Assembly: GCA_022113835.1 (NCBI GenBank)
Contig: JAILWY010000020.1
Coordinates: forward strand, 1,240,001-1,304,000
Source of the DNA: Atopsyche davidsoni
Lineage: Eukaryota > Arthropoda > Insecta > Trichoptera > Hydrobiosidae
Direction: 5' to 3'
Length of the DNA: 64,000 nt
Program-made: the position numbers and the translations under genes
Part shown: piece by piece, positions 12,901 to 22,839 of the stretch
Layout: each line of letters begins with the position of its first letter
Numbering within the stretch: the stretch's first letter is position 1
The notes under the pieces: model-generated
Seen by the model: the letters and a program-made list of their open reading frames with translations, nothing else
Database searches by the model: none
What the model was told of the DNA's origin: nothing

Positions 12901-15900
12901 ATAACCGGGGATATTGCATTTCGAGATAATGGTGTAATCGGACGATTTGGAGAGTCCACATCATGAGACGAAGTCAACGTTGGAGTATTGTATGATGATG
13001 ATGATAAAAGTTCAGAAGAAAATAATTCATATAAACCTCGGATTGGGAGTGTTTCGCAAGACGAGCATTTTTTTAAAAATGTAACTCGATATACGAGCAA
13101 TATCGATTTTTTTTGGGTAGTTGTGAATATTTGCTTGTATTTATTATTATTATTATTATTTCGTGGTTTAATATAATTTTTAGTATATCATATAGTCTAG
13201 CCTATTTTGAAATTGTAGGCACTATTTGGGAAGTAAGTACTATTATATCATTTAGCCTAGTTTCTGTGTTGAAACACTATTTTTTAATTCACCCAAAAGC
13301 CGGGTAATTGGATCGGACATTTTTATTTCTGATGCTGTTTTTTTGCGACGAAATAAATTGTGAATGCATGAAATTGTTCTCACGGCTGCGATTTGAGGAG
13401 TTCACTTTCCTTCGGCGCTCGTGTTACGTATTTCAAGCGAAAAATTGCGAATCTCTGTAAATATTAAAATTAAAAAATAACGATAATCTCAATCAAAAAT
13501 AAAACTAATAAGCTTGAAGTGATCTACGTTTTTCCTATTTTATGAACTTCGAGTATTTTATTGAAGCCTATCACAAATTATTTGTATTTTGTTAAATCCT
13601 AGCATAAGCTGCCAGTGTTCTGATAGATATAATCATAATCCGGCAGTGTTCTGATAAATCCTACCATCAGCTGCCAGTGATCTGATAGATCTAATCATAA
13701 GCTGACAGTGATCTGATAGATCTTATCATAAGCTACCAGTGTTCTGATATATCCTACCATAAGTTGTCAGTGTTCTGATAGATATTATTATAAGCTGCCA
13801 GTGTTCTGATAGATCTCATCATAAGCTATCAGTGTTCTGATAGATCTTATCATACGCTGGCAGTGTTCTGATATATCCTACCATAAGCTGCCAGTGTTCT
13901 GATAGATCTTACCATAAGCTGCCAGTGTTCTGATATATATTATCATAAGCTGGCAGTGTTCTGATAGATCCTACTATAAGCTGCCAGTGTTCTGGTAAAT
14001 CTAGTAAATCCTACCAGAAGCTGTTAGTGCATTACTGGTGTTGAATAAACCTCGAATCGGGTAATCGGAAATTATTATTTTGTATTGTTTCATCGCAGAT
14101 GCGAATAACATTGGGGTTGTGCATCCCATCTTCGTGCAGTGAAAAAGATGTGGCGTCTCTGCTGCAGGAGTACTTCGATTCCAACGTGCTTTACCAGCAG
14201 TATGTGTATAGTACGTCCTTGAAGATGGAGGGAGTCAAAAGAACCGTCGATGACTTCTCTTGGATGAAGAGTTTCAAGTTCATCATTGTCACGTAAGTGA
14301 ATTGATATTTACAAAATACATTTAAAAAAAATTACATAAATATTTAAAACCAATTTATCGCATTCAAAAAAATTGTTTTACTTTTAACTTAATTGTTTTA
14401 AGCACTTGTTTTACTACTCGCCACATTAATAGGAAGGTGAATATTGTTGCATGCTGTGTTGTGCGGTTGTGGGTATTATATAAAATGGAGAACTACAACA
14501 AGACTATGTACTTATCTAATTATTTACAGGTGTTTAGTGTCGACATTTTTGGTTCTCTGCGTTTTGGGCACAATTTATGATTTACTGGTTTATCAGTATT
14601 TAGTCAAAGAAAAGAAGAAGGAATATAAAAATAAGAAAAACGCAATGTCAACAGAAGGCGCCGTGGAAGACTCAAACTCGAATATCAAAGAAAAAGATTT
14701 GAGTAAGTTGTGAAAAGTACAGAAATATTTTCATTTACGTACGCAAAAATAGTTTTTAATTATTTTTTTTTTTAGATCTTGATTACATATATATGAAAAA
14801 ATCAAAGAAAATAACTGACAACATTGATACTTCTGCGCTAATGAAGCCAAAAATTTCTCTTTCTTATGAAATCATGCTTAGTTTTAGCATTTATACAAAT
14901 TCAAAACTAATTTTTAAGATTGATAAAAACAAAGAAAAAACGTTATACCCGATACATGGTATACGGTAAGTGCCTTATTATTATATTTTAAAAAAAATCA
15001 TTCATAATTACTTAAATTAAAACGTAGTTCAGATTCCTGCATTTAAAAATTAACATACTAAAAATAATTTTAAATTCATTCCTAAACTCGTAGAAAAAGT
15101 ATTGATACAATATTTGCATCCTTTTAGACAGATAGAAAATAAATAAATCAAAAAACAGACTTTAAAATTAAAAAAAATAATTTCTTATTTTTTATTTATT
15201 TATTTTCTGTTTGTCTTAAAACATACATAACGAAAAAATTCCAAAATCAACTGAAATTTAATCTTTAGTATTTGTGGACATAATTTGTATTAAAAATAAT
15301 ATTTAAATAAAAAAAAAAATAAAAACTATTTTAAGAATTAGTAGCCATAAATCATCCTATCTTGTCTATGGTAGAAATATTGTCATCGAGCGTATTGGTT
15401 GTCTATGCGTTGTAATTTGCTGTCACTGTCAAAATAAATTATTACTGCCAAAAAGTTAACGTGCGTCGCTTGTGTTATGCATATAAGTGTTTCAAACTTT
15501 TATGAAATACGAAGCTGGAAATGGGAGGAATGGATTCAAACAATGAAGATTGGTGTTTACCATGTTCCGACGACGAAATGAACAAATCATCAGAAATGGA
15601 CGGAGACCGTTGGACGCCAGACGCCGTAGAGCTGGAATCATTGTACAATATTATCGAAAAAACTGGCACATTACCTCTAGAGTGGAGATGCCCAGGGAGG
15701 AGACTTCCATCGCCGCTGACAGCGAGAGACGACAATCCGCAGGAAACGCAATCTTCGGATACGGCGCCGGAAAAATCAAACTTTGAATTTAAAGATGAAA
15801 TGAGTTCAGTGAGATTACGCGTGCGACGAGAAGGAGAAGACACACTCCGAGGATCCGCCAAGAAGAAGACTTCGTCGTTTGATGGAATAGTTTCCAATAT

Positions 15901-18900
15901 GATGCGGCACAAAAGAATACAGCAGCTGGAGAGAGAGGCAGATAATCCATAGGAAATCGATTGATTTTTTTTATTTTCTCGGTTGAAACACAGTTAATTC
16001 ATGTGTGTAGGAATTCATTAAAACAGATGTATTTACAGTTATTTATGTTCACACAGTGTATAAATGCAGAAACAATTAATAAATCAACATTTGTTTTTTA
16101 ATATTCTCCAAGTTTTATTCTATCTGAACTAATACGGGCGTGCATTTAATTTCTAATATTAAAAAGGATTTGCTAACTCATATTTTAGTAAGTAAACAAG
16201 CATTTGTGTAGCAATAGGATTATTATAAACTTTATATTCTATGTGTTTTCTTTTTTTTAGGTTCCTAACTATGGTTTATGTGATAGTCGGCCACAGCGTG
16301 TTATACACCACTGATCACTACGACAACAGAGTCAGTGCGTTTTATATATCAGATATTTTTGTCGTACAGATATTTACAAATGCCATTCTCTCTATAGATA
16401 CGTTCTTCACGCTGAGGTAAATAACATTCACATCATTATTGATATTAGACTTCTCGCTAAATATATGATATTTTTACGGTTGAATTTATATGACGCAAGC
16501 ATCCTAAGAATTAAATATGATTAATGTTAAGCATAAAAAATTAAGAGGTTGTAGTCAAATACTTCCGTGTTTCTTGGTATTGCTAGAAAACCAGTTGCAG
16601 ATGCACTTCATCGGCTTAATTTTTTCTGTCAATATTAGTTTATTTGTTGAATAAGTGATGTCAAACATTTATACAACATTACTCGTGGTTTTACTTAACG
16701 TAATTAATCACAAATAAAAGAAGTGTTTACATATAAGAGTATCTGTATAATATTATTGATGTTTTATTTTCAGTGGATTTCTATTAGCATATTTATTTTT
16801 ACAATTAGAGGATGCGCGCAAAGATAAACCAGCGAGAACCTTAATTCAGAAGTCATATTTCTATATATTTGGAATATTGAAGAGATTTTTAAGGTTTGGA
16901 TTTTTATCACGCCCTTATATTTTAACTTATAGTTTAGTTTTAATATTAATATTAATATTTTTGTTCTGGTACCTTGTATACTTTATATAATGTATATTTA
17001 TTTTACAATGCCTTTTATCACAGTAAAATGTAATCCATGTTTTGTAAAGGATAACTAATGACTATTATATAAATTTTTAAACTGCATGCTCTAATGTTTT
17101 TAGGTTAACACCAGCCTACATGATAGTCCTGGGAATTACCGATATAATTTCAACGTGGAGATACAAGTCAACTGCCTTTTGGACAACCGAAAGAAATGAC
17201 ATTGTCTGCTCCAAGTACTGGTGGCGAAACATCTTGTACATCAACAACTTCTTCTCCAGGGAAGAGATGTGCATGTCTTGGAGCTGGTACCTTAGTAATG
17301 ACATGCAATTCTTCATACTTTGCTCATTTCTCCTCATTCTCTCATCATCGTAAGTTTTTTTTTCTCAGAAGCAAATATTATCAAGCTGTTGTGTAAATGT
17401 TGTATGCTTTTATGAACTGCACGCCATTATTGTACGATTAAATAGCACATTGCTTAAAATAATTATTCTTGAGAATAATTCAGTATATTGACATAGCACC
17501 TTACTGTTAATTGTATTTAAACGGTAAAGTGGCTATCTTCCTATCTTTATCTTGTGGCCTTCCACACTTAAAGGATACTATGGTTAGTAATAAAAAAATA
17601 ATAAATGTTTTGACAAGGTTTAATAGATGTATTGGTGTCTTCGACGTTGAGCTGCTTGAAGTTTTCTGGTCTCACTAGGACCGGAGCGTTAGAAGATAGA
17701 AAACTTGAAGCAGCTCAACATCCTAGAAATCAAATCATCTAGTAATAACGGCTGCCAAAACCTACGAACATGTTTTTTTATTTTCAGACATTTGAAAACA
17801 TCGATGAGTATATTCGCATTGATCTTTATTGGAGCGGCTTCTTATACTGGCTACGTCGTGTATGACTTAGATTATATTCCATTGTAAGTAATATATTTCC
17901 GACTTTAATATAAAATTAGTATTAAAGGAAATTATTACATGTACTCTGCTTATTAGCTTGACCAATTAAAAATTAAATTATTTATCGTTCATACCAATGC
18001 AATAATAATAGTAACCTTGAAATTGCTATTTATGTAATTATATCCCGAATATTTTTAGTAGTAATATTATAATTGTTCGGAAGTTTTGATTTTATTTTGT
18101 ATTTTCAGTTTGGATAATCAGTATGAGAAATTAAACATCCTCTACGATCCTCCGTGGACGAGAATCGGACCTTACATAATTGGGATCGCAGCTGCTTATA
18201 TATATTTTGGACTTAAAAGAAAATTCTCTGCCAAAAAGGTATTCAATTCAATTAAATCAACGCAGAAGAAAATAATTTGGCCAGTGAGATCAAAAGAAAT
18301 TTCACATTTTATCTTCATCGATTTTATATCATTTTAATAGCCGGAGTAATGTTTTTCACTTGGATATAAAAATATTAAAAAAAAAAACAGTATTTATCCC
18401 ATAATAATATTATTGAATGGTCGATGTAGGTAGTTAGAAATTTGCACTGGAAAATATCTGTCCTTTCAGATCAAATATCAAAACTCACAGGTCTATAGAT
18501 ATTGTGCCATAGATTAAAATGCCCGATAAAATATAAATTTGCTCTGATCTCGTTGGTCAAATTCTTCAGTAGAATTTTAGAAATACTCTCATAGACAAAA
18601 TTTAATTTAATTTTTATTGCTACTATTTTAATTTCAGTATGTCATATACATATTATGGGGATTTGGTATTTTCTTAAATGCAATGACAATGTTTGGACTT
18701 CAAGACAGAAACATCAACTTGGCTACGAGTATTCTTTATGTCTCTCTTGGAAGAAGCGCTTGGGCTCTCGGCGTTGCTTGGATTATCTTCGCCTGCTTGA
18801 CAGAAAATGCTGGTGAGCATCATAACACAGATAAATCACTTATAACGTGTGTGACAAGGAGTTTATTTTTTACCTTCGACGTTTAAACGTAGACATATAT

Positions 18901-19571
18901 GAAGAATCTCGGAAACATTGGCTATGCTGTTCTATACAATATAAAATATTTTATATTCTTTATTTCCAGGTTTTGTAAACAAACTTTTGTCCCTGAGACT
19001 GTGGATTCCATTATCACGGCTGACGTACTGCGCATATCTCATTAACCCGGTACTTATATACATAGTCGCTTCATACAATGAAAAGGGGTGGCAGGTAGAA
19101 GTAGCGTCAACGGTGAGTAAAAATTTATCTGTATCATCCATTGAAGACCGCGTGAAATTCCGATGTAGCACGTAGCCATTTTCATGATTGAATTTTAAAG
19201 ATCAATGTATTTACTAGAGAGATTAAGAACATAGCTGCCATGGACATTTTATCTCGGAATCTATCATTATCATGGTTTTCTCATGTTGTATTTTATAAAA
19301 TATCTCGTAGATCAATTAGTCTGTATACAAAGATGGTAATTTATAGATTTGCAAATAAAATTGATAAGTTTTTATCTTTCAGCTTGTTCTTGGCTGCGGT
19401 TTTGTTGCTCTCTCATTTGTCGCGGCGTTTGTGCTGTCGGTCATGATCGAGGTGCCGATCATACAAATCACAAGGATCATCCAGGGGGAGCCGAAGCCAT
19501 GCCCTCCCGTAGATGATGTTATACGGAGTGCTGACACTGCGGGTAGAGACCACGAAAGCAAAAGTTTTTGA
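6941..19571 (+). CDS. Nose resistant to fluoxetine (nrf-6)-like membrane acyltransferase, 13 exons, 761 aa
   Basis: Exons: 6941-7178, 11709-11944, 14099-14292, 14530-14702, 14776-14965, 16261-16416, 16774-16893, 17104-17349, 17788-17883, 18109-18238, 18638-18812, 18970-19112, 19383-19571. All junctions are GT/AG and in phase; the total is 2286 nt with a terminal TGA. Residues 1-30 are a Cys/Leu-rich signal-type segment. Residues ~75-215 form the Cys-rich NRF domain (LDASGVPAGGLYWGHTHWLG; ITLGLCIPSSCS). Residues ~325-735 are the acyltransferase-3 multipass domain, with HGIRFLTMVYVIVGHS, CSKYWWRNILYINNFF, MSWSWYLSNDMQFF and YDPPWTRIGPY. The family is thought to move or acylate lipids at membranes; the substrate is unknown. 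Start 6941 is chosen for its signal-like N-terminus, but an in-frame ATG at 6887 would add 18 residues. A polyA signal follows at 19906. Intron 1 (4.5 kb) and intron 2 carry transposons, and intron 5 carries a whole gene. Confidence 0.93.
7557..7586. repeat. Interstitial telomere-like (CCTAA)n
   Basis: Six tandem CCTAA units, the complement of the insect telomeric TTAGG repeat, followed by a TA/CA microsatellite to 7618. A second run lies at 8461-8487. Confidence 0.85.
7787..8130 (-). mobile_element. LINE-associated repeat fragment
   Basis: Shares GTGCCTCTCCTCAGAGGAGG and the following ~300 bp (ending near CAGAATGG..GAGAGCGGGGAGG) with 29341-29700, and shorter pieces with 9765-9800 and 51215-51290. 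No intact frame. I infer a dead LINE in reverse orientation because related copies adjoin reverse transcriptase remnants. Confidence 0.55.
8461..8487. repeat. Interstitial telomere-like (CCTAA)n
   Basis: Five CCTAA units in intron 1 of the nrf-6-like gene, same orientation as the array at 7557. Confidence 0.85.
8710..8752 (-). ncRNA. Hammerhead-like motif, variant core (Penelope type)
   Basis: The minus strand reads ATGAAGATGCCAAC, a 6-nt loop, GTTGGC, then GAAAC and TAGTAGCGTC. Seven base pairs of stem II are intact and GAAA is present. The core reads AUGAAGA where CUGANGA is expected. It lies in nrf intron 1. Confidence 0.4.
8820..9357 (-). repeat. Dispersed ~530 bp repeat, copy B
   Basis: Reverse-oriented relative of 3994-4520. 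The 93-codon frame is preserved at 9182-8901 with only about ten residue differences from copy A, and it ends at the same YQTFCI. Immediately beyond its end is a perfect 13-bp hairpin, 9363-9375 against 9380-9392 (GCCTCTGGTGTCC). Confidence 0.7.
10577..11213. mobile_element. hAT-like non-autonomous element
   Basis: Begins CCATAGGTTCCCAAA and ends near ATGACCTCTGG. The interior (GTCAAAAATATGTTTGA; AAGCAAGGCAGGGG) matches copies at 43837-44238 (inverted) and 45177-45962. The left terminus follows the hAT pattern of a GGTTCCCAAA core. No transposase is left. It lies in nrf intron 1. Confidence 0.65.
12520..12970 (-). mobile_element. RTE-like LINE reverse-transcriptase fragment, internally duplicated
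   Basis: The minus-strand translation contains SVLIYGVEAWTLKT followed by MWLYRRILR (near 12790-12700). A second copy has YGVEAWTLKTAAMRRI near 12590-12540. The stretches about 12602-12690 and 12873-12950 are near-identical, so part of the fragment is duplicated in tandem. Stops and indels make it inactive. It lies in nrf intron 2. Confidence 0.8.
12853..12888 (-). ncRNA. Hammerhead-like motif, decayed
   Basis: The minus strand reads CTGAAAATGGTCCCAGCG with a complementary arm TGGGAAC, then TGAAAC. The core has A where the conserved G of CUGANGA should be. Probably a dead copy embedded in LINE remains. Confidence 0.3.
13595..14033. repeat. 31-bp minisatellite next to an exon
   Basis: About 14 tandem units of the form AAGCTGCCAGTGTTCTGATA followed by GATCTTATCAT, with point variants. 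The array ends about 65 bp before the acceptor of nrf exon 3 (14099). Confidence 0.92.
15521..15952 (+). CDS. PAGR1: PAGR1/PA1 homologue (COMPASS-like complex subunit), 143 aa, nested gene
   Basis: A single-exon gene inside intron 5 of the nrf-6-like gene on the same strand. Residues 10-17 read DWCLPCSD, the hallmark of PAXIP1-associated glutamate-rich protein 1. It continues with an acidic stretch, a W-x-P helix (WTPDAVELESLYNIIEKTGT), a Pro-rich linker with RRLPSP, an acidic FEF segment and a basic C-terminal helix (MMRHKRIQQLERE). Known family members join PTIP in the MLL3/MLL4 (Trr-type) H3K4 methylation complex. At 143 aa it is shorter than the vertebrate protein. The start could be Met1 or Met4. 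A polyA signal AATAAA lies at 16078-16083. It probably has its own promoter in 15350-15520. Confidence 0.85.
   Translation: MGGMDSNNEDWCLPCSDDEMNKSSEMDGDRWTPDAVELESLYNIIEKTGTLPLEWRCPGRRLPSPLTARDDNPQETQSSDTAPEKSNFEFKDEMSSVRLRVRREGEDTLRGSAKKKTSSFDGIVSNMMRHKRIQQLEREADNP
17646..17719. repeat. Perfect 22-bp inverted repeat in an intron
   Basis: Arm 17646-17667 (GTTGAGCTGCTTGAAGTTTT then CT) is exactly complementary to 17698-17719, with a 30-nt spacer. It lies in nrf intron 8, about 70 bp before exon 9 (17788), so the pre-mRNA can form a stable hairpin. No target-site duplication was recognised. Confidence 0.9.
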
Positions 19572-19905
19572 ATACATTAAAATAATAGTATCAAAATGTC
19601 GTACTATTACCAAATACTGTTTCCGTCTTATGGAGTGATAAGAATCAAGGTTTCCTTTTAAAATAAATTAGCGGATACTGTAGTTATTCTTGACAGGGTC
19701 GATTTGCCTGATGTACTTAAAGAAGATAATTAAAAATTGTCACTGGAGTACCATCAGAATTAACTCTAAGGGCATATGTGAATTTTTATTTAAAATAAAA
19801 ACGATGATTGAGAAATCTGTAAAATTAAAATTACCTGTCTTGTTAAATACAAAGATTTTTTATTTGATTTTAAATGCTATTGAATATTATTAATTTTACT
19901 TAAGA

Positions 19906-19911
19906 AATAAA
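19906..19911 (+). terminator. PolyA signal of the nrf-6-like gene
   Basis: AATAAA, 335 bp after the stop codon. It is the first clear signal in the AT-rich 3' UTR. Confidence 0.7.
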
Positions 19912-20415
19912 GTCTATTGCTTTATGTATAAATTAATTCATAATTTTATATAGGTATCTTTACTGTATGCTGTAATTATTTTTAATAAGTTAATGTAATA
20001 TAAATGATTTAAGACGTAAAGTAAGATTTTTTTTCCTCCCGTGATCCAATGTAATACACAATTCGACTTACCAGACTTATGTGATCTGATAGGTCAGAAA
20101 TTTCCGTGTGTAAAATCTTTAGAATTATATTGTGTGTAAAATCTTTAATTCTAAATATGAAGTATAATAAACAAGATGCATTAGATTTTTAAAAAATATT
20201 ATTTAATATAAATATCTTTATACGAAAATTAAACATCTGTGAAATTCATACAATAAATAAATTTAACTATTTGCACCAACTCATTTGGAACTTTTTATAT
20301 TTTAACCATTGTCTCTGATCTCCGAACGGAGCTGATATTCAGAATTTATATCTGTCTCTCTCAGCTAACTGCAATTGGCAGTCGATCTTTTCAAATGTTA
20401 TACCTCCGACAGGCC

Positions 20416-21771
20416 TTATGCCAAAGCTGCAGATTTAGGTCTCAGCAAGTGTTCATTCGCTTCCAAGAGTTCATCCGACATGCGCATGGATTGGAGAAGG
20501 TATTTGAGCTGCCAGTGCTTGCTTAGGAGAGCGTGGTCCAGAGTGAACTTGCCTTGCCGTATGCACTGGATTGCAGTGCAGTGGGCGACTGACTTCATCT
20601 GCATACCGATATCATGGATTAGCGTGGACAGGTAATTTTCGTACTCACTGATGGCTTGGATCTCTGAAAAGATGAAATAATACTTATTTAAATATAGTGG
20701 TTGAAAGATCAGCTGATGTAGAAATTCTTGTGATGTGAAGTCATCTTACCTATTGTGAAGTCTGGGGATTCAAAGTGAACACATTTAATTCCGTAGAGGA
20801 CGGGTAGCTTCGCATTGGCAGGTCTGATGAGACCCATCGAAGCCAACTCAAAGCCAGCTTGGGAGTCCATATCTAATCCTGATAATCTAAACACAGTACA
20901 TATTTCATATAATAGCAATGTTTAGTATACCGAACTGTTTGCAATCAATACAGTTCAATTTTTACTTACTCATACATCTTCCTTTGGTGTATGCTCTGCA
21001 TATAAGCTACGACTTTGTCAATTTTTTCTCTTGTGATGTGTTTGTATGTTGCTTTTTCCACTGCTTTTCCGTCGGCAAAATAATTATCAGTCGCTTTGCC
21101 AAACTTGCCATGAACTTTGTAAGCCCTCGTTGGACGCGCCTGGTGAATATGAAATGTTCTTCTTGTGCCTTCGTTTATTCCCATTACTAGAATGGAATAT
21201 AATAATAATATTTTTATTCAAATAGATATTTTTGAGAGTGTAAGGGTTAATGGTACAAGTGCACTAGTGTGCTGTTTGCATGTAGAGGTGTCTGTCGAGA
21301 TCGCTACGGGAAAGTATAGATTATAATTATTCAATAAAAGACAAGAGATAAATAAAAACGAAGGTAAGATGTATAAAGTTCTTACAGAAGACTCCGCTGG
21401 ATCGAACGCCTAGATGAGTGGCATAGCTAGATTTGATGTCTCGATTCTGGTAACGCGGTCCCACAACTAGAGGACTGTCAGATAAATCTGCTACAACGTT
21501 TATATTCATGGGAAGGTTAGTGGCCCCCTCGATCTGAACCAGACTCCGAGGAGGCCGCAGCTCTAGCTTGTTTAGATCTGAAAAGACATTCAACAAAATC
21601 AGTTACAGTTTTTTTAGAGAAATATATTCAATGTTTATTTTTTGTACCTCTGCATATATTTGTCAAAACAGTATTTATTAGCACATTCACGTGAATGCCG
21701 GGAGGTTTATACAAACAGGCAACGCCATTTAATGCTTTGAATGTTGATTCGGCACTTTTTAACAGTGCCAT
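20416..21771 (-). CDS. TRUB2: Mitochondrial TruB-family pseudouridine synthase (TRUB2-like), 5 exons, 305 aa
   Basis: Exons in transcript order: 21771-21648, 21577-21386, 21186-20970, 20886-20750, 20663-20416. The total of 918 nt is in frame with GT/AG at each junction. The N-terminus contains GVACLYKPPGIHVN, matching the substrate loop of TRUB2. Then follow the core with GVRSSGVFLMGINEG, the RAYKVHGKFGKATD strand, KATYKHITREKIDKVVAYMQ, and C-terminal GLIRPANAKLPVLYGIKCVHF. Known TRUB2 proteins act in mitochondria on mt-rRNA/mRNA and mitoribosome assembly. The length is close to the human protein (331 aa). The aspartate expected before SSG/ASG (LDxxxSG) is a glycine (LGVRSSG), so catalytic competence is uncertain. 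The gene is tail to tail with the nrf gene and starts 1.07 kb from a divergent putative promoter. A minus-strand ATTAAA is at 20207-20202. Confidence 0.93.
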
Positions 21772-22519
21772 TATTTTGATTCATATATTTAACCTAGTAA
21801 AATTGACAAACTTGACATTAAGTTATAGGTTAACCATAGATTAACAACAACCAGGAACCGCAGCACTAATAATAATTTTATAAGCACTAATAATAATTAA
21901 CAGTAAAAGCATTCAAACGCATAAACTTCAAAAGTATATATAAATTAATCTTGTGAATAATTGTGAAAATATCTCTCACATAGATCAACAAAAAAAAAAT
22001 GTCTACTAGTTCAGGGCAAATTTAGGATACTACTTTATTTAATCTACGATTATATTTTAGGAGAATTTACTGAAAATATAATAAAATTAAATTCATTAAA
22101 TATTATTATACATTTTTTGCGTATGCGCCTATCTGTCGTGAACATTTTTTTATCTGGCATTTCTTTCGAGAAAACGTTGCCAGTTATCTTTACAGAATGT
22201 GATTTTACCGACCAAGCTCAAAATACACCACAAGGAAAAAACCATACAAGACAAAATATATTTAATAAAATTTAAAAAAATTATTATTAAAAAATAAAAA
22301 ATATCTATGAAAAGATAATCAAAGATTGTTTTAAATGGTAAGTTTATAAAGCAAATGCACTATAAAATAATCACTATGAAGTAATTTAAAACATGGTTAG
22401 TAAAATAAAATATTGTTTCAAAGTTATGAATTAAATCTAATATTGTATTCTATATAATTGTATGAGGTGTGGTTAAGTTTTGTAAAATCAAATTCGAGTT
22501 TTTATTATTAAATAATGAG
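21772..22519. other. AT-rich intergenic spacer upstream of TRUB2-like gene
   Basis: No gene. It must hold the TRUB2-like promoter near 21780-21850. I see no recognisable core element. Confidence 0.4.
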
Positions 22520-22839
22520 ATAATTTTTCTCCTGGTTGTTGCCAGGCGCTGTCGTGTAACATTCGGCCTCAGTGTAGACGTCAACGCGCTCGCGTCAATA
22601 CGGCTGACAGACTGCCCGTCAGGGTGCCCGTAGCATCTCCGCTCCGTATTTATTTATTTCCCTACTATTTATTATGTCATTTATCCCCAGTGAAAGTTTA
22701 ATCCCTCTCCCGCGTTTATATTACTCCAATATACAGTAGAACACCCTCCCTGTCGTCGGTAGTGAGCGTGCACTGAATCAAACCCTCAGTGCTACAGTGG
22801 CCGTTCAACGGATAGATTTTGTGTACGAGTGTCGAAATG
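22520..22839 (+). promoter_or_regulatory. Putative promoter and first exon, ending ATG|GTGAGT
   Basis: A CpG- and GC-raised block between AT-rich flanks. It ends GTCGAAATG followed at 22840 by a consensus donor GTGAGT. Either the exon is the 5' UTR of the EEIG1-like gene (19 kb downstream), or it gives the start codon of a separate gene. No TATA box is evident. Confidence 0.5.
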
